From Streptomyces sp. L2 (GTDB lineage: Bacteria; Actinomycetota; Actinomycetes; Streptomycetales; Streptomycetaceae), in assembly GCF_004124325.1 (NCBI RefSeq), contig NZ_QBDT01000001.1, positions 7,130,001-7,194,000 of the forward strand: 64,000 bases of DNA. The letters run 5' to 3'. The notes beneath the pieces were generated by a model, which searched no databases, had not been told where the DNA came from, and was given only the letters and a program-made list of their open reading frames with translations. Made by a program: the position numbers and the translations under genes. How positions within the stretch are numbered: the first letter of the stretch is position 1; each line of letters opens with the position of its first letter. This document shows, one piece after another, positions 7,828 to 16,288 of the stretch.

Positions 7828-9063
7828 TCACCGGCGGTCCCCGCCCAGGCGGTCCCGGTCGAGGTCGGCCCTGTCCAGCCCGGCCCCCTTGAGGCCGGCC
7901 CCCTCCAGGTCGGCCCGGATCCGGCGGGCGAACCAGCCGACGGCGGCCTCGCGCCGGGACAGCGGGCCCGGCTCGAACCCGGGGGTGGTCAGACCGGCCT
8001 GCACGCGCTCGACCAGCTCGGCGTCCTCGTCGTTGGTGACCCAGCCGATGTGGATGTTCAGGCGCCGCGCCAGCCGGGTGCGGACGCTCTCGCCGTGCCG
8101 GGTGTAGAAGGCACCGGGAATCGCCGCCCGGTCCTGGGCGGTGGGCAGGGCGGTCCACGCGAGCACGTGGTCAGGGTAGAAGTCGATGAGCGTGTTGGGG
8201 TAGATCACGGCGTACCGCCATACCCGCCGGTCGGCCTCGGTCAGCCCCGGCATCGGCGTGGCGAGCCGCTGGTAGAGCCGCTCGGTCCAGTTGGAGGAGG
8301 GGTTGTCGCGCAGCGGCGACTCGAACAGTACGTAGTTCTCCTGGATGTCCACCGTGTACGCCTGGTAGTCCAGCAGCCGCATCAGCGCGGGGTGGGCGAC
8401 GGGGACGTGGTAGCCCTCCAGGTAGTTGTCGACGATCACCTTCCAGTTGGCGTTCTGCTGCTCGCCGGCGGCCGGGTCGTGGATGCGGTGCTTGCCGACG
8501 GGGACCAGATCCGGCCCGGCGTAGCGGCCGACGGCCTCCGCGAGTCCGGCGCAGCTCTCGGCGAGCGGGACCGCGTCGAGGTCGAGGTTGACGAAGACGA
8601 AGCCGAGGAACGACTCCACGTTGACCGGGTGCAGTCCCAGGCGGGGCTTGTCCAGGCAGGGGATCCGGCGGGCCTCGGGGGCTCCGACCAGCCGGCCGTC
8701 CAGCTTGTAGGTCCAGCCGTGGTAGGGGCAGCGGATCGCCTTGCCCGAGGGTTCCGGTTCGGTGACGAGGCGGGTGCCCCGGTGCCGGCAGACGTTGAGA
8801 TGCGCGGCGAGGCCGCCGTCCTCGGTGCGTACGACCAGCACCTCGCGTCCCGCGGCGGTGGCGGTGAGGCGGGCGCCCGGGCCGGGCAGGTCGGACTCGT
8901 GGCAGACCAGCTGCCAGGAGGTGGCGAAGACGCGCTCGGTCTCGGCCTCGGCGATGGCCGGATCGGTGTAGTAGCGGGCGGGCAGGGCTTCCCCCGGATG
9001 TTCGGGGGGCGGTTCCGGCGTGGCCGGGGTCGCGGCGGCTGCCCGGGTGGTCGGCGAGTGCAT
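7828..9063 (-). CDS. Rieske non-heme iron oxygenase, alpha subunit
   Basis: A 411-residue oxygenase. The Rieske [2Fe-2S] ligands are Cys92-X-His94 (CRHRG) and Cys112-X2-His115 (CPYHGWTY). The catalytic domain has the mononuclear-iron site in NYLEGYHVPVAHP with His219 and His224, preceded by Asp212, which bridges clusters in this family. This group includes choline, glycine-betaine and carnitine monooxygenases and aromatic-ring hydroxylases, and I cannot pick among them. The last 28 residues form a run of five-residue units (ADLEG, AGLKG, AGLDR, ADLDR), encoded by a 15-base repeat. The start follows a GGAGGAGG site. It is transcribed away from the flavoprotein-ferredoxin operon across two palindromes, and those redox proteins are its probable electron donors. 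Confidence 0.92.
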   Translation of the reverse strand: MHSPTTRAAAATPATPEPPPEHPGEALPARYYTDPAIAEAETERVFATSWQLVCHESDLPGPGARLTATAAGREVLVVRTEDGGLAAHLNVCRHRGTRLVTEPEPSGKAIRCPYHGWTYKLDGRLVGAPEARRIPCLDKPRLGLHPVNVESFLGFVFVNLDLDAVPLAESCAGLAEAVGRYAGPDLVPVGKHRIHDPAAGEQQNANWKVIVDNYLEGYHVPVAHPALMRLLDYQAYTVDIQENYVLFESPLRDNPSSNWTERLYQRLATPMPGLTEADRRVWRYAVIYPNTLIDFYPDHVLAWTALPTAQDRAAIPGAFYTRHGESVRTRLARRLNIHIGWVTNDEDAELVERVQAGLTTPGFEPGPLSRREAAVGWFARRIRADLEGAGLKGAGLDRADLDRDRLGGDRR

Positions 9064-9161
9064 GGGATCCTCCTCCGCGCCGCGTGACGCGGCGATGGGC
9101 GGTGAGGCGAGCCCGGGGAAGCGGCAGGTAGCACGGCGGACCTGCCGGCTCCGGAAGCGGG

Positions 9162-9181
9162 CTGACTAATTGGTTAGTCAG
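9162..9181. promoter_or_regulatory. Palindromic operator 1 (CTGACTAA-N4-TTAGTCAG)
   Basis: CTGACTAATTGGTTAGTCAG has perfect 8-base arms around a 4-base centre and stands out as A/T-rich in the 370-base divergent region between the Rieske gene and the catabolic operon. Geometry and position suit a TetR-family repressor, most simply the one encoded at the far end of the same operon (17359-17970). Confidence 0.7.
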
Positions 9182-9218
9182 AGTGGGCCCGAGGGTCCGG
9201 CAAGTCAAGGCTTGTGGG

Positions 9219-9240
9219 CTGACTAATTAGTTAGTTAGTC
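9219..9240. promoter_or_regulatory. Operator 2, overlapping TTAG half-sites
   Basis: A second copy begins with the same CTGACTAA and continues with TTAG repeated at 4-base spacing, ending TTAGTC. It offers two alternative half-site registers relative to operator 1. It sits 57 bases from operator 1, nearer the rightward genes, so one repressor could control both divergent promoters. The rest of the intergenic stretch up to 9433 shows no other clear motif. Confidence 0.65.
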
Positions 9241-9433
9241 TCGTGGGGCGGGTCGGCGACGACCGGCCCCTTCCGTTCAGCCCGCCCGGTCCTCCAAGTC
9301 CGGACCTACGGCGGCCCGGGCGCCCGCATCCGGACGCCCGCACATCGCACGACGTCCCAAGCGTCGGCCCCACGGCCCCGCTGCCCCTCCCGCATCTCCG
9401 TCCACGCCATCGCCGCGCCCCCGGAGGCCTCGC

Positions 9434-9847
9434 ATGAGCGTTCGCCGAAGTCTGGTCTGGCTCGGCCTCACGCCGGAACCCGAACAGGAACTGCCCGCCG
9501 CGGTCGCCGCCCTGCGCGCCCCGGCGGCCGGCCGCCCGGCACCGGCCCTGATCACCGCCGAACGGCGCCGCGTCGAGCGGCTGGTGCTGCGCGGCACCCA
9601 GCGGGACTGGCTGCGCTACCTCGGCGAGGTCACTGCCCTGGTGGTCCAGGCAGCCGACGGTCCCCCCGCCGCCGGCCGGGGCGCCGCGCTGCTGGCGGCG
9701 GAGGTCGTCCTCGACCACCACCGCATGCTGATAGGCCTGCCCGGCAGCGGCTACGACCGCACCGCCGCCCAGCGCCACGCCCTGGAACGGGCCGTGGCAC
9801 GGCTGACGCCCCGTGACGCCCACGCCGAGCCCCGGAGCACCGTATGA
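9434..9847 (+). CDS. Unknown 137-residue protein, first gene of the catabolic operon
   Basis: I do not recognise this protein. It is Ala/Arg/Leu-rich with helical stretches and no membrane segment, signal peptide or conserved Cys motif. A possible feature is the DHHRMLIGLPGSG segment in the second half, but this is not a true P-loop. Its stop codon overlaps the ATG of the NuoF-like flavoprotein (ATGA), so it is translated with that protein and may be a small partner or chaperone of it. The operon position just behind the palindromic operators is the best clue to its role. Confidence 0.7.
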   Translation: MSVRRSLVWLGLTPEPEQELPAAVAALRAPAAGRPAPALITAERRRVERLVLRGTQRDWLRYLGEVTALVVQAADGPPAAGRGAALLAAEVVLDHHRMLIGLPGSGYDRTAAQRHALERAVARLTPRDAHAEPRSTV

Positions 9848-11136
9848 CCGACGTCCTCTCCCTCCTGCCCCCGGGCCGGCCCGGCCTGCTCGCCGACGTG
9901 CCGCCCGGCGCGTGCGAGGACCTCGCCCACTACCTGGCCACGGGCGGCTGCGCCCCGCTCCCCGCACCCGGCCGGCTCGTCGACCGGATCGCCGCGGCCG
10001 GGCTGCGCGGACGCGGCGGCGCCGGATTCCCCACGGCCGTCAAGCTGCGCACCGTCCGGGACGCCCCGGGAGGTCCGCCCGTCGTCGTCGCCAACGGCGA
10101 GGAGGGCGAGCCCGGTTCCGTCAAGGACCGCTGGCTGCTGTGGCACCGGCCGCACCTGGTCCTGGACGGCCTCCGGCTGGCCGCCGCCATGACGGGCGCC
10201 GCCCGCGGCTACGTCTACCTCTCCGACGACCTGGCCGAACACGCCGTACGCCAGGCACTGGCCGAACGGAAGGTGCCGGCCGGACGCCAGGCACTGGCCC
10301 TGCGCCAGGCGTCGGCCGAGTGGGCCCCCGAGGTGCCCGTGGACGTCGTGCGCACCGAGCGGACCTATGTGGCGGGGGAGGAGACCGCGGTGGTCCGCCG
10401 GATCGACGGCGGCCCGGCGCTGCCCACGGCCAAGCCGCCGCGCCCGTTCGAGAGCGGGGTCGGCGGTGCGCCCACCCTGGTAGCCAACGTGGAGACGCTG
10501 GCCCGGATCGCCGCCCTGCACACGCATCCCGAGTCCGCGGCCGCGATCGCCGGCACCCACCTGGTCACCCTCTCCGGCGCGGGCGGAACCCCCGCCCTGG
10601 TCGAGGCGCCCGCCGGTACCCACCTCAAGACCCTGGCCGACCTGAGCGGGCACGGCAGGGCGCGGGCGGTCGTCCTGGGCGGACTGTTCGGCGGGCTGTA
10701 CGGGGCCGGCTGGAGCGACCTGCGACTCGACCACGAGGAGCTGGCCGCCGCGGGCGGCGCCCTCGGCTGCGGGGCCCTGCACTTCCTCCACCCCGACGAC
10801 TGCCCGGTCGCCGCCGCCACCGACGCCGCCGGCTGGCTCGCCGCGCAGAGCGCCCGGCAGTGCGGGGTCTGCGTCTCCGGCACCTCGGCTCTCGCCCGGG
10901 CCCTCACCGCCGTCGCACGCGGCGAGGCCGACGGGACCACGGTCGCCAACCTGGAGCGCTGGTCCCGGCAGTTGCCCGGCCGCGGCGCCTGCGGGCTCAT
11001 CGACGCCGCCGCACGCATGGTGGCCACCCTGCTCACCCACTACCCCGAGCGGATCGAGGCCCACCGCAGCTCCCCGTGCCCGCCCTGCACCGCAGCTCCT
11101 CCCGCCACCCACCGGTACACGGTCGCCGTCCCCTGA
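9844..11136 (+). CDS. NuoF-like NADH:acceptor flavoprotein
   Basis: A 430-residue homologue of the FMN/NADH-binding subunit of complex I. NADH-site GLRGRGGAGFPTAVKL lies at residues 53-68 and the FMN-binding NGEEGEPGSVKDR at 84-96, followed by YVAGEETA and PPRPFESGVGG. The Fe-S region differs from true NuoF: only Cys340 and Cys343 (QCGVC) plus Cys383 (RGACGL) remain where NuoF has four ligands. Stand-alone relatives are common in actinobacteria beside a ferredoxin. With no other complex I subunit nearby, it probably passes NADH electrons to the ferredoxin encoded next. The last 30 residues (CPPC and beyond) run into a 120-base tandem repeat, and the stop codon lies in its first unit. Confidence 0.85.
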   Translation: MTDVLSLLPPGRPGLLADVPPGACEDLAHYLATGGCAPLPAPGRLVDRIAAAGLRGRGGAGFPTAVKLRTVRDAPGGPPVVVANGEEGEPGSVKDRWLLWHRPHLVLDGLRLAAAMTGAARGYVYLSDDLAEHAVRQALAERKVPAGRQALALRQASAEWAPEVPVDVVRTERTYVAGEETAVVRRIDGGPALPTAKPPRPFESGVGGAPTLVANVETLARIAALHTHPESAAAIAGTHLVTLSGAGGTPALVEAPAGTHLKTLADLSGHGRARAVVLGGLFGGLYGAGWSDLRLDHEELAAAGGALGCGALHFLHPDDCPVAAATDAAGWLAAQSARQCGVCVSGTSALARALTAVARGEADGTTVANLERWSRQLPGRGACGLIDAAARMVATLLTHYPERIEAHRSSPCPPCTAAPPATHRYTVAVP

Positions 11137-11470
11137 CGTCCGCCGCCGGCCGCCCGCGCCCCGCCCCACCCGCCGTCCACCTCTCCCCGCTGCCTCCGCC
11201 ATTCACCTCTCCCCGTTGTCCCTGTCACCCGCCGGTACACGGTCGCCGTCCCCTGACGTCGGCCGCCGGCCGCCCGCGCCCCGCCCCACCCGCCGTCCAC
11301 CTCTCCCCGCTGCCTCTGCCGTCCACTCCCCGCTGTCCGTGCCGCCCACCGGTACACGGTCGCCGTCCCCTGACGTCCGCCGCCGGCCGCCCGCGCCCCG
11401 CTCCACCCGCCGTCCACCTCTCCCCGCCGCCTCCGCCTCCGCCCGCCCCTCCCCGCTGTCCCCGCCACCA
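11108..11470. repeat. 117-120-bp tandem repeat, three units
   Basis: The block beginning GGTACACGGTCGCCGTCCCC recurs at 11114, 11234 and 11351, spacings of 120 and 117 bases, with long near-identical flanks. Unit 1 contains the last codons and the stop of the NuoF-like gene; units 2 and 3 carry copies of that gene end into the 439-base gap before the ferredoxin. The array is strongly pyrimidine-rich on the plus strand. Past it (11471-11575) I see only C-rich sequence and the ferredoxin ribosome site. Confidence 0.88.
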
Positions 11471-11575
11471 CCCGCTTCTCCCCGCCGCACCCGGCGCCCA
11501 CCCCCTCCCGGCCGCCGGCCCCCCCATCTCGCTAAACCCACCGTCGCCCGCCCCCACCCCCCGAAGGGACCCGTC

Positions 11576-11767
11576 ATGAAACTCCTGCTCGACTCCACCC
11601 GCTGCCAGGGCTACGGCCTCTGCCAGGAACCCGCGCCCGAACTGATCGACCTCGACGAGTGGGGATACGCGCGGCTGCGCGAGACCACCGTGCCCGACGA
11701 CGCCGCGGAAGCCGCCGCCGCTGCCGTCGCCGCCTGCCCCAACTCCGCGCTGAAGCTGGTGAAGTGA
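11576..11767 (+). CDS. Small [3Fe-4S]-type ferredoxin
   Basis: A 63-residue ferredoxin. It has only three cysteines, Cys10 and Cys16 (C-X5-C) and Cys54 in ACPNSAL, the pattern of Streptomyces [3Fe-4S] ferredoxins that usually serve P450s. The ATG is preceded by GAAGGGA. Here the neighbours are a Rieske oxygenase and a NADH flavoprotein rather than a P450, so the likely route is NADH, flavoprotein, ferredoxin, Rieske enzyme. Its stop codon lies one base before the start of the acyl-CoA ligase gene. Confidence 0.93.
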   Translation: MKLLLDSTRCQGYGLCQEPAPELIDLDEWGYARLRETTVPDDAAEAAAAAVAACPNSALKLVK

Positions 11768-11768
11768 C

Positions 11769-13823
11769 ATGGGACGCGACCTCTCCGCCCTCTTCGACCC
11801 GGTCTCCGTCGCCGTCGTCGGAGCCAGCGACGACCCCGCCAAGTACGGTCACGCCATCGCCGTCCAGGCCCTCCGCGCGAACGGCCGCCGGCCCGTGCAC
11901 CTGGTCAACCGGCGCGGCGGCACGATCCTCGGCCGCACCGCCGCCCCGAGCCTCGGCGCGATCGGCGAACCCGTCGACCTGGCCGTGGTCGCCGTGCCCG
12001 CGTCCGGCTTCGAGGACGCCGTCGACGAGGCCCTGCGCTGCGGCGCCCGGGCGATCGTCGCCATCACCGCCGGCTTCGCCGAGACCGGCACGGCCGGCCG
12101 CGCACGCCAGCACGCGGTCGCCGAGCGGGTCCGGGCCGCCGGTGCCGTCATGGTCGGCCCCAACTGCCTGGGCATCGCCGACAACACCACCGACCTGTTC
12201 CTCGCCTCCGACACCTTCACCCCCGGCGGCATCGCGCTGCTCAGCCAGAGCGGCAACCTCGCCCTCGAACTCCAGCTCCGCTTCCGCCCGCACGGCCTCG
12301 GCTTCTCCCGGTTCGTGTCGCTGGGCAACCAGGCCGACGTCACCCTCGTCGACCTGCTCGCCGACTGCGCCCGGCACGACGGCACCCGCGCCATCGCCGT
12401 CTACGCCGAGGACTTCGCCGACGGCCGCGCCTTCGCCGAGGCCGCGGCCGCCGCCGGGAAGCCGGTGGTCCTGCTCACCGCCGGACGCGGCGACGCCTCC
12501 GCGCGCAGCGCCCAGTCGCACACCGGAGCGCTGACCACCTCCGCCGACGTGGTCACCGCAGCCTGCCGTGACGCCGGCGTCGACCTGGTCGCCACCCCCC
12601 GGGAACTCACCGTCGTCCTCGCCGCGTCCGCCGGGGGCCGGCGGGCGGCCGGCCGCCGGGTCGCCGTGCTCACCGACGGCGGGGGGCACGGCGCCGTAGC
12701 CGCCGACGCCGTCGAGACCGCCGGACTCGCCGTTCCCGAACTCCTGCCGCCCACCCGGGAGAAGCTGCGGGCGGCCCTGTGGGAGCAGTCCGCCGTCGCC
12801 AACCCGGTGGACCTGGCCGGCATGGGCGAGCAGAACCCCGGCTCGTACGCCGACACCGTCGCCGCGCTGCTGGCCGCCGAGGAGGCCGACGCCGTCCTGA
12901 TGACCGGCTACTTCGGCGGCTACGCGGCCGCCGACGGCGGGCTCGGCGGCGGCGGTACGGCCCTCGCGCACGGGGAGCGGGAAGCCGCCCGCCTCATCGC
13001 AGACCGGCACCGGGCCACCGCGAAACCCCTGGTGGTGCAGTCGATGTACCCCGAGTCGCCGAGCTGCCGCACCCTCGCCGCCGCGGGCATCCCGGTCTTC
13101 GCCGCCACCGAGGACGCGGCACGCGCCCTCGCCGCCGCCGGCCCGGGAGCGTCCGCCACCGGGATCGCCCCGCTGCCCCAGCCCGCCACGCCCCTCGCCG
13201 CGACCGGCTACCTGCAGACGCGCGCCGCCCTGGAAGCCGCCGGACTCCCCTTCCCCGCCGCCCGAGAGGTCCACGACGAGACCGAACTGCTAGCCGCCAC
13301 CGAGGAGTTCACCGGCCCCTACGTGCTCAAGGCGCTCCACCTGCTGCACAAGTCCGACGCGGGAGGAGTCGCCCTCGGCCTCGCCGGACCCGCCGAACTC
13401 CTCGCCGCCTTCCGGGAGATGCGCGCCCGGCTCGGCGCGCCCGCCTACTCCGTGGAAGCCATGGCGGACCTGACCGACGGCATCGAGCTGATCGTCGGCG
13501 TGAACCGCGACCCGCGCTTCGGCCCCGTCGCCATGATCGGCCTGGGCGGCGTGCTGGCCGAGGCCCTGCACGACGTCACCTTCGCCCTCGCCCCCGTCAC
13601 CGCCGACCGCGCCGAGCGCCTGCTGCGCGGCCTGCGCACCGCGGCCCTGCTCGACGGAGTCCGCGGCCGGCCCGCCGTGGACGTCGCCGCGGCCGCCGCC
13701 GCCGTCGAGACGATCACCACCTACGCCGCCGCCCACCCCGAACTGGCCGAGATCGAGGTCAACCCCCTGCTCGTCCGCCCGCACGGGGTCCTCGCCCTCG
13801 ACTCCCGCGCCGTACTCGCCTGA
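11769..13823 (+). CDS. NDP-forming acyl-CoA synthetase (single-chain, CoA-binding plus ATP-grasp)
   Basis: A 684-residue fused enzyme of the acetyl-CoA synthetase (ADP-forming) superfamily. The N-terminal CoA-binding Rossmann domain starts VAVVGASDDPAKYG. The succinyl-CoA-ligase-like part has the phospho-histidine His251 in SAQSHTGAL. The C-terminal ATP-grasp domain contains YVLKALHLLHKSDAGGV and IEVNPLLV. Such enzymes activate carboxylic acids to CoA thioesters, with members known for short-chain acids, feruloyl and other substrates. Position before two acyl-CoA dehydrogenases indicates that it commits the pathway substrate to CoA-bound oxidation. Its own substrate cannot be deduced. Confidence 0.88.
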   Translation: MGRDLSALFDPVSVAVVGASDDPAKYGHAIAVQALRANGRRPVHLVNRRGGTILGRTAAPSLGAIGEPVDLAVVAVPASGFEDAVDEALRCGARAIVAITAGFAETGTAGRARQHAVAERVRAAGAVMVGPNCLGIADNTTDLFLASDTFTPGGIALLSQSGNLALELQLRFRPHGLGFSRFVSLGNQADVTLVDLLADCARHDGTRAIAVYAEDFADGRAFAEAAAAAGKPVVLLTAGRGDASARSAQSHTGALTTSADVVTAACRDAGVDLVATPRELTVVLAASAGGRRAAGRRVAVLTDGGGHGAVAADAVETAGLAVPELLPPTREKLRAALWEQSAVANPVDLAGMGEQNPGSYADTVAALLAAEEADAVLMTGYFGGYAAADGGLGGGGTALAHGEREAARLIADRHRATAKPLVVQSMYPESPSCRTLAAAGIPVFAATEDAARALAAAGPGASATGIAPLPQPATPLAATGYLQTRAALEAAGLPFPAAREVHDETELLAATEEFTGPYVLKALHLLHKSDAGGVALGLAGPAELLAAFREMRARLGAPAYSVEAMADLTDGIELIVGVNRDPRFGPVAMIGLGGVLAEALHDVTFALAPVTADRAERLLRGLRTAALLDGVRGRPAVDVAAAAAAVETITTYAAAHPELAEIEVNPLLVRPHGVLALDSRAVLA

Positions 13824-13851
13824 CTCGTCCCCCTATACCGAAGAGGCACCC

Positions 13852-15024
13852 ATGGACCTGCGCTACACCCCCGAGCAAACCGACCTGAAGCGGCGCGCCG
13901 CCGACTACGCCCGCCTGCTGATGCGGTACGAGGACCAGTCCGAGCAGGCCGGCGGCCCCCTGCCCGAGCCGCTCGTCCGCGAACTGACCCGCGCCGCCAT
14001 GGACGCCGGCGTCTACGCCATCAACATGCCCGCCGAGTGGGGCGGCGCCGGGCTCAGCCTGTTCGACCAGGTCATCGTCGAGGAGGAGTTCGGCAAGGTC
14101 ACCAACTGCCTGTGGGACATACCCTGGCGACCCGCCAACGTCCTCGCGTACGGCGACGAACGGCAGCGCGAGAAGTACCTGCTGCCCGTGATCCGCGCCG
14201 AGAAGTTCGACGCCTTCGCCGTCACAGAGCCGGGCGCCGGATCCGATCCCTCCGCCGGGACGTCCACCGCCACCCGCACCGACGGCGGCTGGCTGCTCAA
14301 CGGCGAGAAGTGGTTCGTCACCTGCGGCGACATCGCCGACTTCCTGCTGGTGCAGGCGGACGCCGGGCCCGACCGGCTGCCCACCCTGTTCTTCGTCGAC
14401 AAGGCCGCGCCCGGCGTCGAGATGACCCGCGTGCCGCACTTCATGCACTCCGCGGTCAACGGGCACCCCGAATTCACCTTCACCGACGTCTTCGTGGCCG
14501 ACGAGGACGTGCTGGGCGGGGTCGGCAACGGCTACGAGCTGACCAAGGAGTGGTTCACCGACGAGCGCCTGATGATCGCCGCGCGCACCGTCGGAGCGGC
14601 CGAGCGCGCGCTCCGGCTGGCGCGTGACTGGGCCGTGGAGCGGGAGCAGTTCGGGGCGCCGATCGCCTCGTACCAGCTGATCCAGGGGATGCTCGCGGAC
14701 TGCGCGGTCGACATCGCCGTCAACCGCGCCTACACCCACCAGGTCGCCTGGGAGGCCGACCAGCCGGGCACCGACCGCAAGACGCTGCACGCCAAGGCCT
14801 CCACCGCCAAGCTCGCCGCCAGCGAGGCCGCCGGCCGGGTCGCCGACCGCTGCCTGCAGATCTTCGGCGGCCGCGGCTACGACCGCACCTACCCCGTCGA
14901 GCGCATGTACCGGGAGCTGCGTGTCGACCGGATCTGGGAGGGCACCTCCGAGATCCAGCGCCTGATCATCGCCAACGAGCTGATCAAGCGCGGCACCCGC
15001 GCCCTGGCCCTGCCCACCCACTGA
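13852..15024 (+). CDS. Acyl-CoA dehydrogenase, paralogue 1
   Basis: A 390-residue FAD-dependent acyl-CoA dehydrogenase. FAD/substrate motifs are AVTEPGAGSD and GEKWFVT. The catalytic base is Glu363 in RIWEGTSEIQRL, followed by FGGRGY-type flavin contacts upstream (LQIFGGRGYDR). It would introduce an alpha-beta double bond into the CoA ester made by the ligase. The next gene encodes a close paralogue of identical length, and both keep the catalytic Glu. The pair could act as homomers on successive intermediates or as one heteromer. No electron-transfer flavoprotein gene is in the window. Confidence 0.93.
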   Translation: MDLRYTPEQTDLKRRAADYARLLMRYEDQSEQAGGPLPEPLVRELTRAAMDAGVYAINMPAEWGGAGLSLFDQVIVEEEFGKVTNCLWDIPWRPANVLAYGDERQREKYLLPVIRAEKFDAFAVTEPGAGSDPSAGTSTATRTDGGWLLNGEKWFVTCGDIADFLLVQADAGPDRLPTLFFVDKAAPGVEMTRVPHFMHSAVNGHPEFTFTDVFVADEDVLGGVGNGYELTKEWFTDERLMIAARTVGAAERALRLARDWAVEREQFGAPIASYQLIQGMLADCAVDIAVNRAYTHQVAWEADQPGTDRKTLHAKASTAKLAASEAAGRVADRCLQIFGGRGYDRTYPVERMYRELRVDRIWEGTSEIQRLIIANELIKRGTRALALPTH

Positions 15025-15059
15025 AACCGCCCCCGCGACACCCACGAGCGAGGACTTCC

Positions 15060-16232
15060 ATGGACTTCCGTCTCACCCCGCGCCAGGCACAGCTCAAGGC
15101 CGGCGCCCGCGCCCTCACCGACTTCATCACCGCCTACGAGACCCAGTGCGAGGAGAACAACGGCCTGCCCGCCGACGCCCACGCCAAGATCCGTGACGCG
15201 GTGCTCGACTCCGGCCTCCAGGCCGTCAACATGCCGGCCGAGTGGGGCGGTGCCGGCCTCACCATCGCCGAACAGGTCACCGTCCAGGAGGAGTTGGGGC
15301 GCCTCACCGGTGCCCTGTGGGACATGGTGTGGCGGCCCGCCAACGCCCTGCGCTTCTGCACCCCGGAGCAGCGCGAGCGGTTCCTCGTCCCGGTGATCAA
15401 GGGCGAGCGGCGCGACTGCTACGCCGTCACGGAGCGCGGCGCCGGCTCGGACCCGCAGAACATCGCCACCACGGCGACGAAGAACGACCAGGGCTGGGTG
15501 CTGAACGGCGAGAAGTGGTTCGTGACGGTCGGCGACCACGCCGACTTCATGATCGTCCTCGCGGCGGCGGGACCGGAGCGCGCGCCGACGCTGTTCCTCG
15601 TCGACAAGGACACCCCGGGCATCGAGATGACCCGCGTGCCCCGCTTCATGCACACCTTCGTCTACGAACACCCCGAGTTCACCTTCACCGACGTCCAGGT
15701 CGACGACGACGCCGTGCTCGGCGGGATCGGCGAGGGCTACGACATCACCCGCTCCTGGTTCACCGAGGAACGCCTGATGATCGCCGCCCGCACCACCGGC
15801 GCGGCCGAACGCGCCCTGGAACTCTCCCGTGACTGGGCCGTGGAACGGGAGCAGTTCGGGGCGCCGATCGCCTCGTACCAGCTGATCCAGGGGATGCTCG
15901 CGGACTGCGCGGTCGACATCGCCGTCAACCGCGCCTACACCCACCAGGTCGCCTGGGAGATCGACCAGGCCACGCCCGAGGACCGCAAGCGGCTGCACGC
16001 CAAGGCGGCCATCGCCAAGCTCGCGGCCAGCGAGGCCTCCGGCCGGGTCGTCGACCGCTGTCTGCAGATCCACGGCGGGCGCGGCTACGACCGCTCCTAC
16101 GCAGTGGAACGCCTCTACCGCGAACTGCGCGTCGACCGGATCTGGGAGGGCACCTCCGAGATCCAGCGCCTGATCATCGCCGGCGAACTGATCAAGCGGG
16201 GCACCGGCGTGCTGGACCTGCCGGGGGCCTGA
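15060..16232 (+). CDS. Acyl-CoA dehydrogenase, paralogue 2
   Basis: Also 390 residues, with AVTERGAGSD, GEKWFVT, LQIHGGRGYDR and catalytic Glu363 in RIWEGTSEIQRL. Most of the protein is diverged from paralogue 1, but a 132-base block (15828-15959) differs from that gene (14623-14754) at only one position, and the segment around the catalytic Glu is nearly identical too. That mosaic suggests local gene conversion after an older duplication. It follows paralogue 1 by 35 bases and is followed by a repeat-bearing gap before the hydroxyacyl-CoA dehydrogenase gene. Confidence 0.93.
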   Translation: MDFRLTPRQAQLKAGARALTDFITAYETQCEENNGLPADAHAKIRDAVLDSGLQAVNMPAEWGGAGLTIAEQVTVQEELGRLTGALWDMVWRPANALRFCTPEQRERFLVPVIKGERRDCYAVTERGAGSDPQNIATTATKNDQGWVLNGEKWFVTVGDHADFMIVLAAAGPERAPTLFLVDKDTPGIEMTRVPRFMHTFVYEHPEFTFTDVQVDDDAVLGGIGEGYDITRSWFTEERLMIAARTTGAAERALELSRDWAVEREQFGAPIASYQLIQGMLADCAVDIAVNRAYTHQVAWEIDQATPEDRKRLHAKAAIAKLAASEASGRVVDRCLQIHGGRGYDRSYAVERLYRELRVDRIWEGTSEIQRLIIAGELIKRGTGVLDLPGA

Positions 16233-16288
16233 CCCCACCCGCGGGCCGGAGCACCACCGTGCTCCGGCCCGCCCACGGCCGTCCGCCC

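Noticed and set aside
7649..8158. Arg/His-rich octapeptide repeat protein on the minus strand
   Set aside because: It is a shadow frame over the Rieske gene end and the 24-base array, with no start signal.
11137..11575. Protein-coding continuation through the 120-bp repeats
   Set aside because: Long open frames exist only because the sequence is extremely GC-rich. No frame has a ribosome site or family support, and unit 1 already holds a functional stop codon.
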